From: Wocania_A sp965224845
Lineage (GTDB): Bacteria; Bacteroidota; Bacteroidia; Flavobacteriales; Flavobacteriaceae
Assembly (NCBI GenBank): GCA_965224845.1
Contig: CBDDAJ010000024.1
Coordinates: forward strand, 62,001 to 126,000
Reading direction: 5' to 3'
DNA: 64,000 nt
Part shown: in pieces, positions 34,307 through 43,654 of the stretch
How positions within the stretch are numbered: the stretch's first letter is position 1
Layout of the letters: each line of letters opens with the position of its first letter
Translations under genes and position numbers: made by a program
Notes under the pieces: generated by a model
Seen by the model: only the letters and a program-made list of their open reading frames with translations
The model's database searches: none
What the model was told of the DNA's origin: nothing

Positions 34307-36202
34307 TTATTTCCGCCTTTGTTGAGCTTGTTTTTGTTTTTCAGCCTGTTCCATCATTTCAGCCATTTTTTTCTGAAAACGGCTTTGTTTTTTAGGCTTC
34401 TTTTTATTCTCTTGAATTTGTGCATGAATTTTATCTTCATCTAGAATATAATTCTTGATTACTAATATAATACCGATACTAATTAAGTTAGAAATAAAAT
34501 AATACAAACTTAATCCGGAAGCATAATTATTAAAGAAAAACAACATCATAATTGGGGAGAAGTACATCATATACTTCATCATTTTGCTCATATCTGGCAT
34601 CCCTTCCTGTGTAGGTTGCGATGCTACTTGCTGCCCTGTTGTTAAACGCATGTAAAAGAAAATAGCAATTGATGCTAATATTGGAAATAAACTTACATGG
34701 TCTCCATAAAACGGAATATGAAATGGTAATTCTGCAATAGTATCATATGATGATAAATCTTTTACCCAAAGGAAGCTTTTTTGACGTAAATCGAATGCCG
34801 ATGGAAAAAACTGGAACAGCGCATAAAACACTGGTAATTGTATTAACGCTGGCATACAGCCTGCCATTGGACTTGCTCCTGCTTTGGTTTGTAATGCTAA
34901 AGTTTCTTGTTGTGCTTTAGCTTTATTGTTTTTATGCTTCTCGCGAATAGCATCCAATTCCGGTTTTAATATTTTTAATTTTGCTTGGGATAAAAACTGC
35001 TTATACTGTACAAAAGACATTAATAGTTTTATTAATATCGTCATAACTATAATAGCTATTCCATAAGGTAAAAAACTTCCTAAAAGTCCGAATAAAGGAA
35101 TAAAAAGATAACGGTTGATCCATCCAAATATACCCCATCCTAATGGTACTATTTCATCTAAATTTCTATCATAACTATTTAATACTTTATAATCACTCGG
35201 ACCATAATACCAATCCATGGTTTTGTTTATTTCGCCACCGGCAAGCTCTAAAGGTAATGTTGTGGTAAACGCTTTGGTATAAACTGTATCTATTTCTTCG
35301 TCCTGAACTAAATTTTGAGATGTAAATTTTCCCGTTTTAAATGGAGCATCAGCTAATAATACAGATGTAAAAAAATGCTGCTTAAATGCTACGTAACTTA
35401 CATCTTCTGCTGTATCTTCGGTGCTTTCTTGCTGCCCCAAATAATCATCTTTCCCGCCTTCGTACTCAAAAACAATTTCGGTATATCTGTTTTCATAAGA
35501 AATACTTTTTGCATGACGATACGTTTTTAAATTCCAATCTAAATTTATTGCCTGCGAGCTGTTAATTACATCGCTTAATCCTTGAGAGCGAATGGTGAAA
35601 TTCATCATATAATCTCCCTGCTTCAACTCATAACGGTATTCTAAAAATTTAGATTCAGACACCTTAAGTTTCATTGACACTACAGTAACATCACCATTTT
35701 TAGTTACAGATGGCTCAAAATATAAATCTTTGGTATTAAGGATTCTGCTATCTGTTGTTCCAAAGTTAATATTGAAAGCGGCATTATTATCTTTAATTAT
35801 ATAGATTGGAACCGAATCGAAATCTACAAATTTCTTTAGTTTAACCTCAGAAAGATACCCGCCTTTATTCTTGAATTTTAAAGCTAATAAATCACTTTCT
35901 ACAAGTGTTTCTTTATCGGAGGCATGAGTCGCTGAATATGCAAACGCTCCTAATCTGTTTTGCAATTTGATTTGTTGCAGGGAATCTGAAACTGGAGCAG
36001 CACTATAGTCTTCAGCTGTAGTTACCTTAGTTTGCTCTGCTTCTTTAGCTTTCTTTTCAGCTTCAACTTGTTCTTGTTTTGCTTTTTCTTGAGCTTCTAA
36101 CTCTTCTGGTGTTGGACTATTTTGCCATAGCCAAAACATCATTATTCCAAAAATAAGCACAAAACCTATAATCGAATTAATATCTAATTTCTTTTCTTCC
36201 AT
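34307..36202 (-). CDS. yidC: Membrane protein insertase YidC
   Basis: A 631-residue inner-membrane insertase of the long Bacteroidota type. It has an N-terminal membrane helix (about 9-25), a large periplasmic beta-supersandwich (about 60-355), then the conserved five-helix core with the GWGIFGWINRYLFIPLFG start, MAGCMPALIQLPVFYALFQFF (about 448-468; positional) and LYYFISNLISIGIILVIKNY. The tail is very basic (KKKPKKQSRFQKKM), which could bind ribosomes. pyrG lies 120 bases upstream on the same strand, with an inverted repeat between. Confidence 0.96.
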   Translation of the reverse strand: MEEKKLDINSIIGFVLIFGIMMFWLWQNSPTPEELEAQEKAKQEQVEAEKKAKEAEQTKVTTAEDYSAAPVSDSLQQIKLQNRLGAFAYSATHASDKETLVESDLLALKFKNKGGYLSEVKLKKFVDFDSVPIYIIKDNNAAFNINFGTTDSRILNTKDLYFEPSVTKNGDVTVVSMKLKVSESKFLEYRYELKQGDYMMNFTIRSQGLSDVINSSQAINLDWNLKTYRHAKSISYENRYTEIVFEYEGGKDDYLGQQESTEDTAEDVSYVAFKQHFFTSVLLADAPFKTGKFTSQNLVQDEEIDTVYTKAFTTTLPLELAGGEINKTMDWYYGPSDYKVLNSYDRNLDEIVPLGWGIFGWINRYLFIPLFGLLGSFLPYGIAIIVMTILIKLLMSFVQYKQFLSQAKLKILKPELDAIREKHKNNKAKAQQETLALQTKAGASPMAGCMPALIQLPVFYALFQFFPSAFDLRQKSFLWVKDLSSYDTIAELPFHIPFYGDHVSLFPILASIAIFFYMRLTTGQQVASQPTQEGMPDMSKMMKYMMYFSPIMMLFFFNNYASGLSLYYFISNLISIGIILVIKNYILDEDKIHAQIQENKKKPKKQSRFQKKMAEMMEQAEKQKQAQQRRK

Positions 36203-36213
36203 ATTTTAGTTGA

Positions 36214-36273
36214 TGTCATTCTGAATGTAATGAAGAATCTTTAACAAGACATTTCACTTTGCTCAATATGACA
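36214..36273. repeat. Sixty-base imperfect dyad between pyrG and yidC
   Basis: Two inward-facing 28-base arms, beginning TGTCATTCTGAATG and ending CTCAATATGACA, pair at about 18 of 28 positions and start and end with exact TGTCAT/ATGACA. The arms resemble the GTCATTCTGA...GAAGAATCT and TTTCACTTCGCTCAATGTGACA intergenic repeats frequent in Bacteroidota (recalled, not searched). Confidence 0.6.
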
Positions 36274-36322
36274 AAGTTTTGATTTTATATAGTTTACTGA
36301 ATTAACAAAAAGCTATCCAATT

Positions 36323-37963
36323 TTAATTTTGTGCCATACTGGCACCTTTTTTTCTTTTATGATTATTTAAAGCAGCTTTAACGAATGCTACAAATAAAGG
36401 GTGCGGATTTGCTACAGTACTTTTATATTCTGGATGATATTGCACACCAACAAACCATGGGTGATCTGGTATTTCAACAATTTCTACCAAATTAGTATCT
36501 GGGTTTAAACCAGTAGCAATCATACCTGCAGCTTCAATTTGCGCTTTATAATTACTATTAAATTCGTAACGATGTCTGTGACGTTCACTGATGGTTTCAG
36601 CTTTATAAATATCTCGAACTGTACTACCCAATTTTAAATTACAAGCCCAGGCTCCTAAACGCATGGTACCCCCTTTATCTGTAATGCTCTTTTGCTCTTC
36701 CATTAAGTCTATAACAGGGTTTTTGGTAGTTGAATTCATTTCGGTAGAGTCTGCATCAGTTATATTTAAAACATTACGCGCAAATTCTATTACTGCCATT
36801 TGCATCCCTAAACAAATGCCAAAAAACGGTACATTGTTTTCGCGTACATACCTAACGGCATCAATTTTTCCTTCAATACCCCGTTCTCCAAAACCTGGAG
36901 CAACTAAAACACCATCTAAATGCGATAGTTTTAATTTAGCGTTATCGTTATTTATGTATTCAGAATGTATCGATTCAATCTTTACTTTTACTTCATTCGC
37001 TGCACCTGCATGTATAAAGGCTTCTAAAATAGATTTATATGAATCTTGTAACTCAACATACTTACCTATTAAGCCAATAGTTATTTCTGAATTCGGATTT
37101 TTATGTCGTGCTAAAAATGCATTCCATTTATTTATATCTGGAGTCGTACTCTTTAAATCTAACTTTTTAAGCACTACCTTATCTAAACCTTGCTCTAGCA
37201 TTAAATTAGGGACATCATAAATTGTTGATGCATCAATAGATTGAATAACAGCTTCTTCGCGAACATTGCAAAATAATGCTAATTTACGACGTAAATCTTC
37301 TGGCAAATCATGTTCGGTTCTACAAACTAATATATCGGCCTGTACCCCACTTTCCATTAATGTTTTTACACTATGCTGGGTTGGTTTTGTTTTTAATTCG
37401 CCTGCCGCTGATAAATATGGCACTAGTGTTAAGTGAATTACAATACCATTATTCTCTCCCAAATCCCATCGCAATTGACGCACTGCTTCTATATATGGCA
37501 ACGATTCAATATCACCAACGGTTCCTCCAATTTCGGTAATTACAATATCGTAATCACCTGATTTTCCTAAAAGCTGAACACGATGCTTTATTTCGTCAGT
37601 AATATGAGGAACAACCTGTACCGTTTTACCCAGAAACTCACCTCTGCGCTCTTTTTGAATAACACTTTGGTAAATGCGACCCGTAGTAACATTATTAGCC
37701 TGACTCGTTGGTACGTTTAAAAAACGCTCGTAATGCCCTAAATCTAAGTCGGTTTCAGCACCATCTTCAGTGACATAGCACTCCCCATGCTCGTAAGGGT
37801 TTAGGGTGCCCGGGTCTACATTGATATACGGGTCTAGTTTTTGTATGGTTACTCTATAGCCCTGAGCCTGTAGCAGTTTGGCTAAAGATGCAGCTATAAT
37901 ACCTTTTCCAAGAGATGATGTAACACCTCCGGTTACGAATATGTATTTTGTTGTAGTTGTCAT
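36323..37963 (-). CDS. pyrG: CTP synthase
   Basis: A 546-residue enzyme making CTP from UTP, ATP and glutamine. The amidoligase N-terminus YIFVTGGVTSSLGKGI (about 7-22) and the DPYINVDPGTLNPYEHGE segment bind nucleotides; the glutaminase domain has the nucleophile in FFGICLGMQ (about 380-388) and the histidine of the triad in VQYHPEYKS. Length is standard. Two TAnnTTTG-type boxes (37984-37991 and 37992-37999, minus strand) lie 20-35 bases upstream. Confidence 0.97.
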   Translation of the reverse strand: MTTTTKYIFVTGGVTSSLGKGIIAASLAKLLQAQGYRVTIQKLDPYINVDPGTLNPYEHGECYVTEDGAETDLDLGHYERFLNVPTSQANNVTTGRIYQSVIQKERRGEFLGKTVQVVPHITDEIKHRVQLLGKSGDYDIVITEIGGTVGDIESLPYIEAVRQLRWDLGENNGIVIHLTLVPYLSAAGELKTKPTQHSVKTLMESGVQADILVCRTEHDLPEDLRRKLALFCNVREEAVIQSIDASTIYDVPNLMLEQGLDKVVLKKLDLKSTTPDINKWNAFLARHKNPNSEITIGLIGKYVELQDSYKSILEAFIHAGAANEVKVKIESIHSEYINNDNAKLKLSHLDGVLVAPGFGERGIEGKIDAVRYVRENNVPFFGICLGMQMAVIEFARNVLNITDADSTEMNSTTKNPVIDLMEEQKSITDKGGTMRLGAWACNLKLGSTVRDIYKAETISERHRHRYEFNSNYKAQIEAAGMIATGLNPDTNLVEIVEIPDHPWFVGVQYHPEYKSTVANPHPLFVAFVKAALNNHKRKKGASMAQN

Positions 37964-38071
37964 GTTGCGCTTATAAACGCAGGCAAATTTACAAAATTAA
38001 AATAGTTATTAATGAACTCTTTTTGACTTTTATTTTTTTCAAAAAAAAATATAAAATTGTTTTATTCTTAT

Positions 38072-38101
38072 ATTTTTCTGTCAGAAAAATACATACATTT
38101 G
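38072..38101 (+). promoter_or_regulatory. Perfect palindrome next to a -7 box
   Basis: ATTTTTCTG-T-CAGAAAAAT (38072-38090) is a perfect 9-bp inverted repeat with one central base. It lies four bases before TACATTTG (38094-38101), a good -7 box, so it covers the -33 to -15 region of the promoter of the outer-membrane protein gene. This is the place for an operator. Confidence 0.6.
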
Positions 38102-38179
38102 CTCTGTAAGAAGCCTACAAAATATAAGCTTCATTATAACAATTATAATCTAAAAAAGAACAAAAAAATTAACAAATCA

Positions 38180-39421
38180 ATGAAAAAACATCTATTATTT
38201 ATTTTTACTATAATTTTAAGTATTAATTGTTATTCGCAAATTTCTTTTGAGTCAGGTTATTTTGTAGATAATTCAAATAAAAAAACGGATTGCCTAATAA
38301 AAAATATGGATTGGAAGAACATCCCTTCTGAATTTGAATACAAACTATCAGAAAAAGGTAAAGTACAAAAAATGCTATTACATAATATTAAAGCGTTTGG
38401 TATTTATAATGATTCAAAATATATCAAAAGTATAGTAAACATAGATAGATCTTCTAAAAACATAGGTCATTTAACTAAAACTCGAAACCCAATATTTAAT
38501 GAAGAAGAGCTTTTTTTAAAAGTCCTAATTGAAGGTAAATCAAGCTTATATGAGTATATCAGCGGTAATTTGATACGATATTTTTACAGTACTGAGAATT
38601 TCGGTATAAAGCAATTAATCTATAAAAGTTATAAAACTTTAGAAGGCAATATTGGAAAAAATACTAGGTATAAGCAACAATTGTTTAATAATTTAAAATG
38701 CGACAACATTACTTTAAATAAAATTGATGGCACAGATTACAATAAAAATGATTTAATAAAACTCTTTATTGAGTACAACAAATGCGTTGGAGCCAAAACG
38801 GTTAGTTTTGAAAAAACACAAAAAAGAGATTTGTTCAATTTAACTCTGAGACCTCGAATAAATAGCTCGTCCTTATCAATACAAAACTCGCTTTCGTCTT
38901 CTAGAAATGTTGATTTTGGAAGTAAAAGCGGTTTTAGTTTTGGCATAGAGCTAGAATACATTTTACCAATTAATAAAAACAAATGGAGCATTTTTATAGA
39001 ACCTGGTTATCAATATTTCAAATCTGAAAAAACAACGAATGTAAGCAACGTATCTGGCGGAAAGCTTATAACTAGTCTTGACTATAAATCCATTGAAATT
39101 CCAATAGGCTTTAGGCATTACTTTTTTATAAACGATCAATCAAAAATATTCGTTAATGCTTCTTACATGATACTTGACTTTAGCTCAGATTCATCCATTA
39201 GTTTTACTAGAGGTGATGGATCTAGCCTTGGCAGTGGTTCATATGGTAATTTAGAACTAACAACAAAGGATCACTTAAATATTGGTTTAGGGTATAAGTA
39301 CAACGATAAGTATAGTATAGCCATAAACTATCAAGCCAATAGAGATGTTTTAAGCAATTATATATATTGGAGCTCTAGCTATGAAACCATATCATTGATA
39401 TTTGGTTATTCTCTATTTTGA
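38180..39421 (+). CDS. Outer-membrane beta-barrel protein
   Basis: A 413-residue exported protein. The frame is open 41 codons further upstream, but those contain the promoter, while the ATG at 38180 gives a clean signal peptide (MKKHLLFIFTIILSINCYSQ). The first ~230 residues form a soluble domain with YELKY-like strands (FGIYNDSKYIKSI and others); from about 245 the sequence alternates in the manner of an outer-membrane barrel (FSFGIELEYILPINKNKWSI, IFIEPGYQYF, GLGYKYNDKYSIAINYQ, ending in LIFGYSLF with a terminal Phe). This layout is common in flavobacteria. Function unknown; possibly regulated by the palindrome upstream. Confidence 0.82.
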   Translation: MKKHLLFIFTIILSINCYSQISFESGYFVDNSNKKTDCLIKNMDWKNIPSEFEYKLSEKGKVQKMLLHNIKAFGIYNDSKYIKSIVNIDRSSKNIGHLTKTRNPIFNEEELFLKVLIEGKSSLYEYISGNLIRYFYSTENFGIKQLIYKSYKTLEGNIGKNTRYKQQLFNNLKCDNITLNKIDGTDYNKNDLIKLFIEYNKCVGAKTVSFEKTQKRDLFNLTLRPRINSSSLSIQNSLSSSRNVDFGSKSGFSFGIELEYILPINKNKWSIFIEPGYQYFKSEKTTNVSNVSGGKLITSLDYKSIEIPIGFRHYFFINDQSKIFVNASYMILDFSSDSSISFTRGDGSSLGSGSYGNLELTTKDHLNIGLGYKYNDKYSIAINYQANRDVLSNYIYWSSSYETISLIFGYSLF

Positions 39422-39658
39422 AAAGCTCTATGAGTGTACTATTTTATATTTTGTATTAAGATTCAATAAGTAAACTGCTACATTTCTTGTACTTAAAGAA
39501 ATAAAAACCAGTTAAAATGCTTGCATAGCATGCATTTACTGTAATTTTTATATCCCAGTATTATATATTCCATTTTATTTATCTTTTTTTATAAAAAATG
39601 CAATAGATTCAGAAAAATTCGTCTTTCTAATTGTAAAGCTATTTAAAAAGGCTTTTAA

Positions 39659-40204
39659 ATGAACCCGGAATCAGAAAATAATAAAAAACTCAAAGATTTT
39701 TTTGGTAAAGAATACCATGCACTTAAAGCTTATGTTAATTCTAAAATAAGAGCAAATGCAGACCGAGATGCCGAGGATATTATACAAGATGTTGCGTTAA
39801 AATTATTTACTGGAGCAGACAGATATTCTCCAATTAATAATGTTGCTGGTTTTGTTTATTATGCAATTAAAAATAAGATTATTGACGTCATGCGAACCAA
39901 TAATAAGCAAGTGATTAATCATGAAAGCCAAAGTGAAGCCAAATTGGTTGAATTTGCTAGCTTATTATATGATACATCTGACAATTATTATGCAGAGCAA
40001 ATGAAGGATGAATTAAAGAAAGCCATATTAAGTCTAAAACCTGATTATCGCGATATCATAATAGCTGTAGATTTTGAGAATTATACCTACAAAGAAATCG
40101 CATTAGAAACTGGAGTTCCTGTTGGCACACTAATGTCAAGACGACACAGAGCCATTTCGCTGTTGTACAAAAATTTAAAACATAAAAAAGAAATTATTAA
40201 TTAA
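39659..40204 (+). CDS. ECF-type RNA polymerase sigma factor
   Basis: A 181-residue sigma-70 family protein. Region 2 includes NADRDAEDIIQDVALKLF (about 34-51) with the usual AEDIIQD core; region 4 is ILSLKPDYRDIIIAVDFENY followed by the HTH YKEIALETGVPVGTLMSRRHRAISLL (about 142-167). It is unlike the sigma at 19.3-19.9 kb. No single-span anti-sigma follows; the next two genes, both small and unrecognised, are so close (10 bases, then an overlap) that they probably belong to its operon and may control it. Confidence 0.9.
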   Translation: MNPESENNKKLKDFFGKEYHALKAYVNSKIRANADRDAEDIIQDVALKLFTGADRYSPINNVAGFVYYAIKNKIIDVMRTNNKQVINHESQSEAKLVEFASLLYDTSDNYYAEQMKDELKKAILSLKPDYRDIIIAVDFENYTYKEIALETGVPVGTLMSRRHRAISLLYKNLKHKKEIIN

Positions 40205-40214
40205 AAAAAAACGT

Positions 40215-40607
40215 ATGTCAAATTATTTTAAACATAAATTCCGTGGAAAATCTCTAGGAGAAATCATAGGAATAATAATTTTTGGAGGCATTTTTATAAC
40301 TGGTTTAGCTATACTATTTGGTTTTATAATAATGTGGTTATGGAATTGGTTAATGCCCATGATATTTGGACTTACCACGCTTACATTTTGGGAAGCCGTT
40401 GGTGTTTTTATACTCTTTAAAATATTGCTTGGAGGTTGTAATTTTGGAGGCGATGGTAGTTCATCAAAAAAGTCAAAATGTAAAGAAGAGTCTAAAGGAG
40501 AGTTTTCTAAATGGAAACATTATGACAATTTTTGGAAAGAAGAAGGTAATGCTGCCTATGAAAAGTATATTGAACGTATGACCAATGAGAATAAATCAAA
40601 TGATTAA
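40215..40607 (+). CDS. Small membrane protein of a sigma-factor operon
   Basis: A 130-residue protein with two hydrophobic helices (about 16-45 and 50-75), a Gly/Cys/Ser-rich linker (LLGGCNFGGDGSSS) and a charged C-terminal tail with FSKWKHYDNFWKEEGNAAYEKYIER. It lies 10 bases after a sigma gene and overlaps the next gene by eight bases. I do not recognise the family; a membrane partner of the sigma factor is an inference from position. Confidence 0.75.
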   Translation: MSNYFKHKFRGKSLGEIIGIIIFGGIFITGLAILFGFIIMWLWNWLMPMIFGLTTLTFWEAVGVFILFKILLGGCNFGGDGSSSKKSKCKEESKGEFSKWKHYDNFWKEEGNAAYEKYIERMTNENKSND

Positions 40608-40854
40608 CTTTTTTCATCATAATTATAAATCACCTTCAAAGCTACTGATATTTAAAACAGATATTAAAACCAAAAAAAAGGTAAAACGTATTAAATCTTT
40701 TTTTGATAGTCATTCTAGTGTTATAAAATGGTCTGTAGATATTGAAGATATTGATAATGTATTAAAAATTGAGGCCACTACTAACTTAATTGAAAAAGAC
40801 TTTATTAATCAAATTAAAGCATTGGGGTTTTACTGTGATGCTTTAGCAGATTAA
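40600..40854 (+). CDS. Small protein with HMA-like fold, no metal site
   Basis: An 84-residue protein. The pattern LLIFKTDIKTKKKVKRIKSFF - VIKWSVDIEDIDNVLKIEA - LIEKDFINQIKALGFYCDAL has the strand-helix-strand-strand-helix-strand spacing of heavy-metal-associated (ferredoxin-like) domains, but the CxxC metal-binding loop is missing. The start could be 40585 or 40600; the latter overlaps the previous stop by eight bases in an ATGATTAA arrangement that fits coupling. The role is unknown. Confidence 0.7.
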   Translation: MINFFHHNYKSPSKLLIFKTDIKTKKKVKRIKSFFDSHSSVIKWSVDIEDIDNVLKIEATTNLIEKDFINQIKALGFYCDALAD

Positions 40855-40870
40855 TTGCCATTTCTAAGAT

Positions 40871-41110
40871 TTACTTAGGGTACTGTTTTTTAATATGTCG
40901 TATTAAATCTTCTAACCCGTTTAATTTAAGCTCGTAAACTTGCTTAAGCATTTCGCCTAATTTTCCTTTAGGAAAACCTTTATTGTTATACCAAACTACA
41001 TAATACTCTGGCAAGTCAATTAAGTAACGGTCTTTATATTTACCATAAGGCATTTTGGTATGTGCCAATTTTATTAGAAAATCTTTATCAGGAATCATAT
41101 GCTTAAGCAA
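40871..41110 (-). CDS. DUF3820 family protein
   Basis: A 79-residue protein matching DUF3820: LAHTKMPYGKYKDRYLIDLP (about 15-34), then YYVVWYNNKGFPKGKLGEML (about 36-55). It has no signal peptide. The family is common in bacteria and has been described as possibly regulatory, but the activity is unknown. It is the last gene of the guaA-LysM-DUF922 run, 35 bases after DUF922. An internal ATG five codons in is an alternative start. Confidence 0.88.
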   Translation of the reverse strand: MLKHMIPDKDFLIKLAHTKMPYGKYKDRYLIDLPEYYVVWYNNKGFPKGKLGEMLKQVYELKLNGLEDLIRHIKKQYPK

Positions 41111-41145
41111 GTTTACAAATCAAACAAAAACGTGATTAACAATAA

Positions 41146-41679
41146 TTAGTTCGATTTGTATTTTGAAAATTTTTTAAGCTCTTCTGCAACGTATTGTTTC
41201 CATTTAGCTTGATTTTCAAAATTTCTAGAATAATTGCTTTCGGTATCATATTTATTTTGCAAAAGAGCCAATTCTTTATTTATCGCTTTATTAAGTGCTC
41301 TCAATTCTCTTTTAATGTTATTTGATACTTTAAGCTGACTTATACGTTGCCTAAACTTACGTGCATACAGTTCGGTAATATCAAAATGTAATTGCTCATG
41401 CCCTAAAACATGACTATCTGCTTGATCTGGTTTATACCAGGACTGCTCTGGATAAAAATGACAATGTACTTCGGTAGTAAAACTAATAACTTTAGAATCT
41501 GTTTCTCTAACCGAAAATCCAAACGAAATACCAGAAGCGGTAATAGCTACTGCACTAATATCATGATTTGGTTTTCCATTGAAATCTGCCCATGACAATT
41601 TGTATGACTCATTCCAAGACATGACAGGTTCGTCTTGAACACAAAAAAAACAACATAAGATTAAAAGTACTTTAACCAC
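41146..41679 (-). CDS. DUF922 family putative zinc peptidase, exported
   Basis: A 177-residue protein with a short hydrophobic N-terminus (MVKVLLILCCFFCVQ) that may be a signal or lipoprotein-type leader. The DUF922 domain includes LSWADFNGKPNHDISAVAIT (about 29-48) and HVLGHEQLHFDITELYARKF (about 90-109), in which HEQLH is an HExxH zinc-protease motif. A long basic helix follows. DUF922 proteins are predicted metalloproteases with unknown substrates. It lies 46 bases after the LysM gene. Confidence 0.85.
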   Translation of the reverse strand: MVKVLLILCCFFCVQDEPVMSWNESYKLSWADFNGKPNHDISAVAITASGISFGFSVRETDSKVISFTTEVHCHFYPEQSWYKPDQADSHVLGHEQLHFDITELYARKFRQRISQLKVSNNIKRELRALNKAINKELALLQNKYDTESNYSRNFENQAKWKQYVAEELKKFSKYKSN

Positions 41680-41725
41680 GAATAAACGATTATTATAATG
41701 AATATAAAACGCTAAGCAGTCTGTC

Positions 41726-43654
41726 TTATTGTTTTACCTCAACAATAGTTAAATCTTGATACTTTACTAAATAAACAGTGTCATTATAATAACCACCAAA
41801 GAGTTTCTTTTTGTAGGCAAACTTATTTTCTACGTATTCTGTTAATGGTGCATTGTTTACAGACATAAACAAATCCTCAGATGTTACCATCCGCAATACT
41901 ACATCCATGGTTAAATCGAACCCTTTAACTGCAGCGCTGTTTGGTGTAGTATTATAAAGTCTCTTATATCGTTTTACAAAAGCATTATCATCGGTTTCGT
42001 TATATGATTTTGATGTAGTTGCATAATGAAATTGCAATTTTGACAAGTGCTCGTTAGAAACTTCATCACTGGTAAAAGCATTATTCTTACTGGTTGTAAC
42101 CAAAGTAATTTTTACAGCATCTATATTAGTATTTTTATCTTCTTCTTTAACTAATGATGCTAAAATACTTGTAACATTTGATACAAAACCTTCATTTTTC
42201 GTTTCTAAAAACACAACATTCCTTCCTGGTTTTAAACCTTCTTCTATATCTTGTTTTGTAACAAAAAATTCATCTTCTCCACTTTTTTTGTTTTTTCTGG
42301 ATCGCACTTGTTTAGCATGGTTGAATTCACGCTTTAATTCGTTAGAGACATTAACGTGTTTTGAATCAGATATAATAATAATATTATTTAGTAAAGTATC
42401 AGCTTTTACATAATTTACTAAAGTGCTTTTTAGCCTATCAGTTGATGGTTTTGATTGAAATACATTGTCGTACAATTTAACATCAGTACCAATTGGAGAT
42501 ACAATAGGAACATTATAACGTCTTAATTTTGATGCTGCCTTTTCAAAAGTATTTGAGGTTAATGGTCCTATTACGGCATCTACGTTTTCAAAATCGTTAT
42601 CATCTATTAATTTTGATACTTCTCCAACTTCATTCTTAGTATCATAAACATCTACTTTAAGCGAAACACCTAAGGTCTTTAAGGAATCTATCGCCAATAG
42701 AATGCCCGAATAAAAATCTAATGATGCATTTAAATAACGGTCTTTTATGATACTTTTTTTAGTATCATCAACAGCACTAAAATCTACTCTGTTTAATCTA
42801 AAGGGTAGCATAATAGCAAGACGCTTTGTATCAAAATCAATAATACTATCGGTTAAATCAATTTTATTTGATTCTTCAATCGAAAAGGCTTCCGAGAAAG
42901 GGATCTTCAAAATCATACCTACTTTTAATCCACTTTCTGCTAATCCGGGGTTTAATGCTTCTATTTCGGCCTGTTCTAACCCTAATTTAAGCTTTAAACG
43001 GTAAAACCCTTCTTTTGGCAAGACTTTATAATAGCTATACTTTTCGTCAACCTCTTGCTCTTTATCGTCATCAATGTTTGGAACTAAAATCTCTTGCCCG
43101 TCTTGTAAAACCTCGCCCATGTCAGGATTAAGTGCTTCAAGCTCTTTAACAGAAATTCCAAATCTATACGCAATACGCCATTTACCTTCTTTAGGTTGCA
43201 CTGTGTAAGTTTTGGTAAGCGCAACTTCTTCTATTTCTTCGGTTACTTTAAATATTGGAATTTGAAGTTTGTCACCTTTTCTAAGGGGTTCTGCATATAA
43301 AAATTTATTATACTTCTTTATATCATCAACAGTAACATGGTACTTTTGAGACAAGCTGAATAGCGTCTCTTTTCTTCTGGTTTTATGCTTTTTAAACCCC
43401 TGTAATTCTTTTACTATAGTAATCTTAGGCTTTTTAGCTTTAGAAACTGGAATAATTAAAATCGTGTTTGGCTTTAATGCTTTTTTTGCATCTGGATTTA
43501 ATGCATAAATATCTGAAACAGTAACGTAATAACGCTTAGCTATTTCCTCTATAGATTCTCCTTTTTTAACCTGATGCGTGCTAAAATTTTGAGCATTAAC
43601 TGTGTTAAAGCTAAAAAGTAGTATTAAGCATAAAATCGTAAGAAATTTATTCAT
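41726..43654 (-). CDS. LysM repeats fused to a periplasmic-binding-protein-like domain
   Basis: A 642-residue exported protein. A signal peptide (about 1-21) is followed by four LysM-like repeats (from about 25, 78, 145 and 205; for example HQVKKGESIEEIAKRYYVTV and YTVQPKEGKWRIAYRFGISV), which bind peptidoglycan. From about 275 to the end comes a type I periplasmic-binding (Leu/Ile/Val-binding) fold: LAIMLPFRLNRVDF, SLDFYSGILLAIDSLKTLG, VDAVIGPLTSNTFEKAA and VPIVSPIGTDV. This pair of domains is a known flavobacterial arrangement, likely sensing or scaffolding at the cell wall. A TATCTTTG box (43677-43684) precedes the start. Confidence 0.9.
   Translation of the reverse strand: MNKFLTILCLILLFSFNTVNAQNFSTHQVKKGESIEEIAKRYYVTVSDIYALNPDAKKALKPNTILIIPVSKAKKPKITIVKELQGFKKHKTRRKETLFSLSQKYHVTVDDIKKYNKFLYAEPLRKGDKLQIPIFKVTEEIEEVALTKTYTVQPKEGKWRIAYRFGISVKELEALNPDMGEVLQDGQEILVPNIDDDKEQEVDEKYSYYKVLPKEGFYRLKLKLGLEQAEIEALNPGLAESGLKVGMILKIPFSEAFSIEESNKIDLTDSIIDFDTKRLAIMLPFRLNRVDFSAVDDTKKSIIKDRYLNASLDFYSGILLAIDSLKTLGVSLKVDVYDTKNEVGEVSKLIDDNDFENVDAVIGPLTSNTFEKAASKLRRYNVPIVSPIGTDVKLYDNVFQSKPSTDRLKSTLVNYVKADTLLNNIIIISDSKHVNVSNELKREFNHAKQVRSRKNKKSGEDEFFVTKQDIEEGLKPGRNVVFLETKNEGFVSNVTSILASLVKEEDKNTNIDAVKITLVTTSKNNAFTSDEVSNEHLSKLQFHYATTSKSYNETDDNAFVKRYKRLYNTTPNSAAVKGFDLTMDVVLRMVTSEDLFMSVNNAPLTEYVENKFAYKKKLFGGYYNDTVYLVKYQDLTIVEVKQ

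Noticed and set aside
36663..37220. A 185-codon frame antisense to pyrG
   Set aside because: It is a shadow of a highly conserved housekeeping gene.
38057..38179. A 41-codon N-terminal extension of the outer-membrane protein
   Set aside because: The extension covers the palindrome and the -7 box, and the internal ATG at 38180 gives a standard signal peptide.
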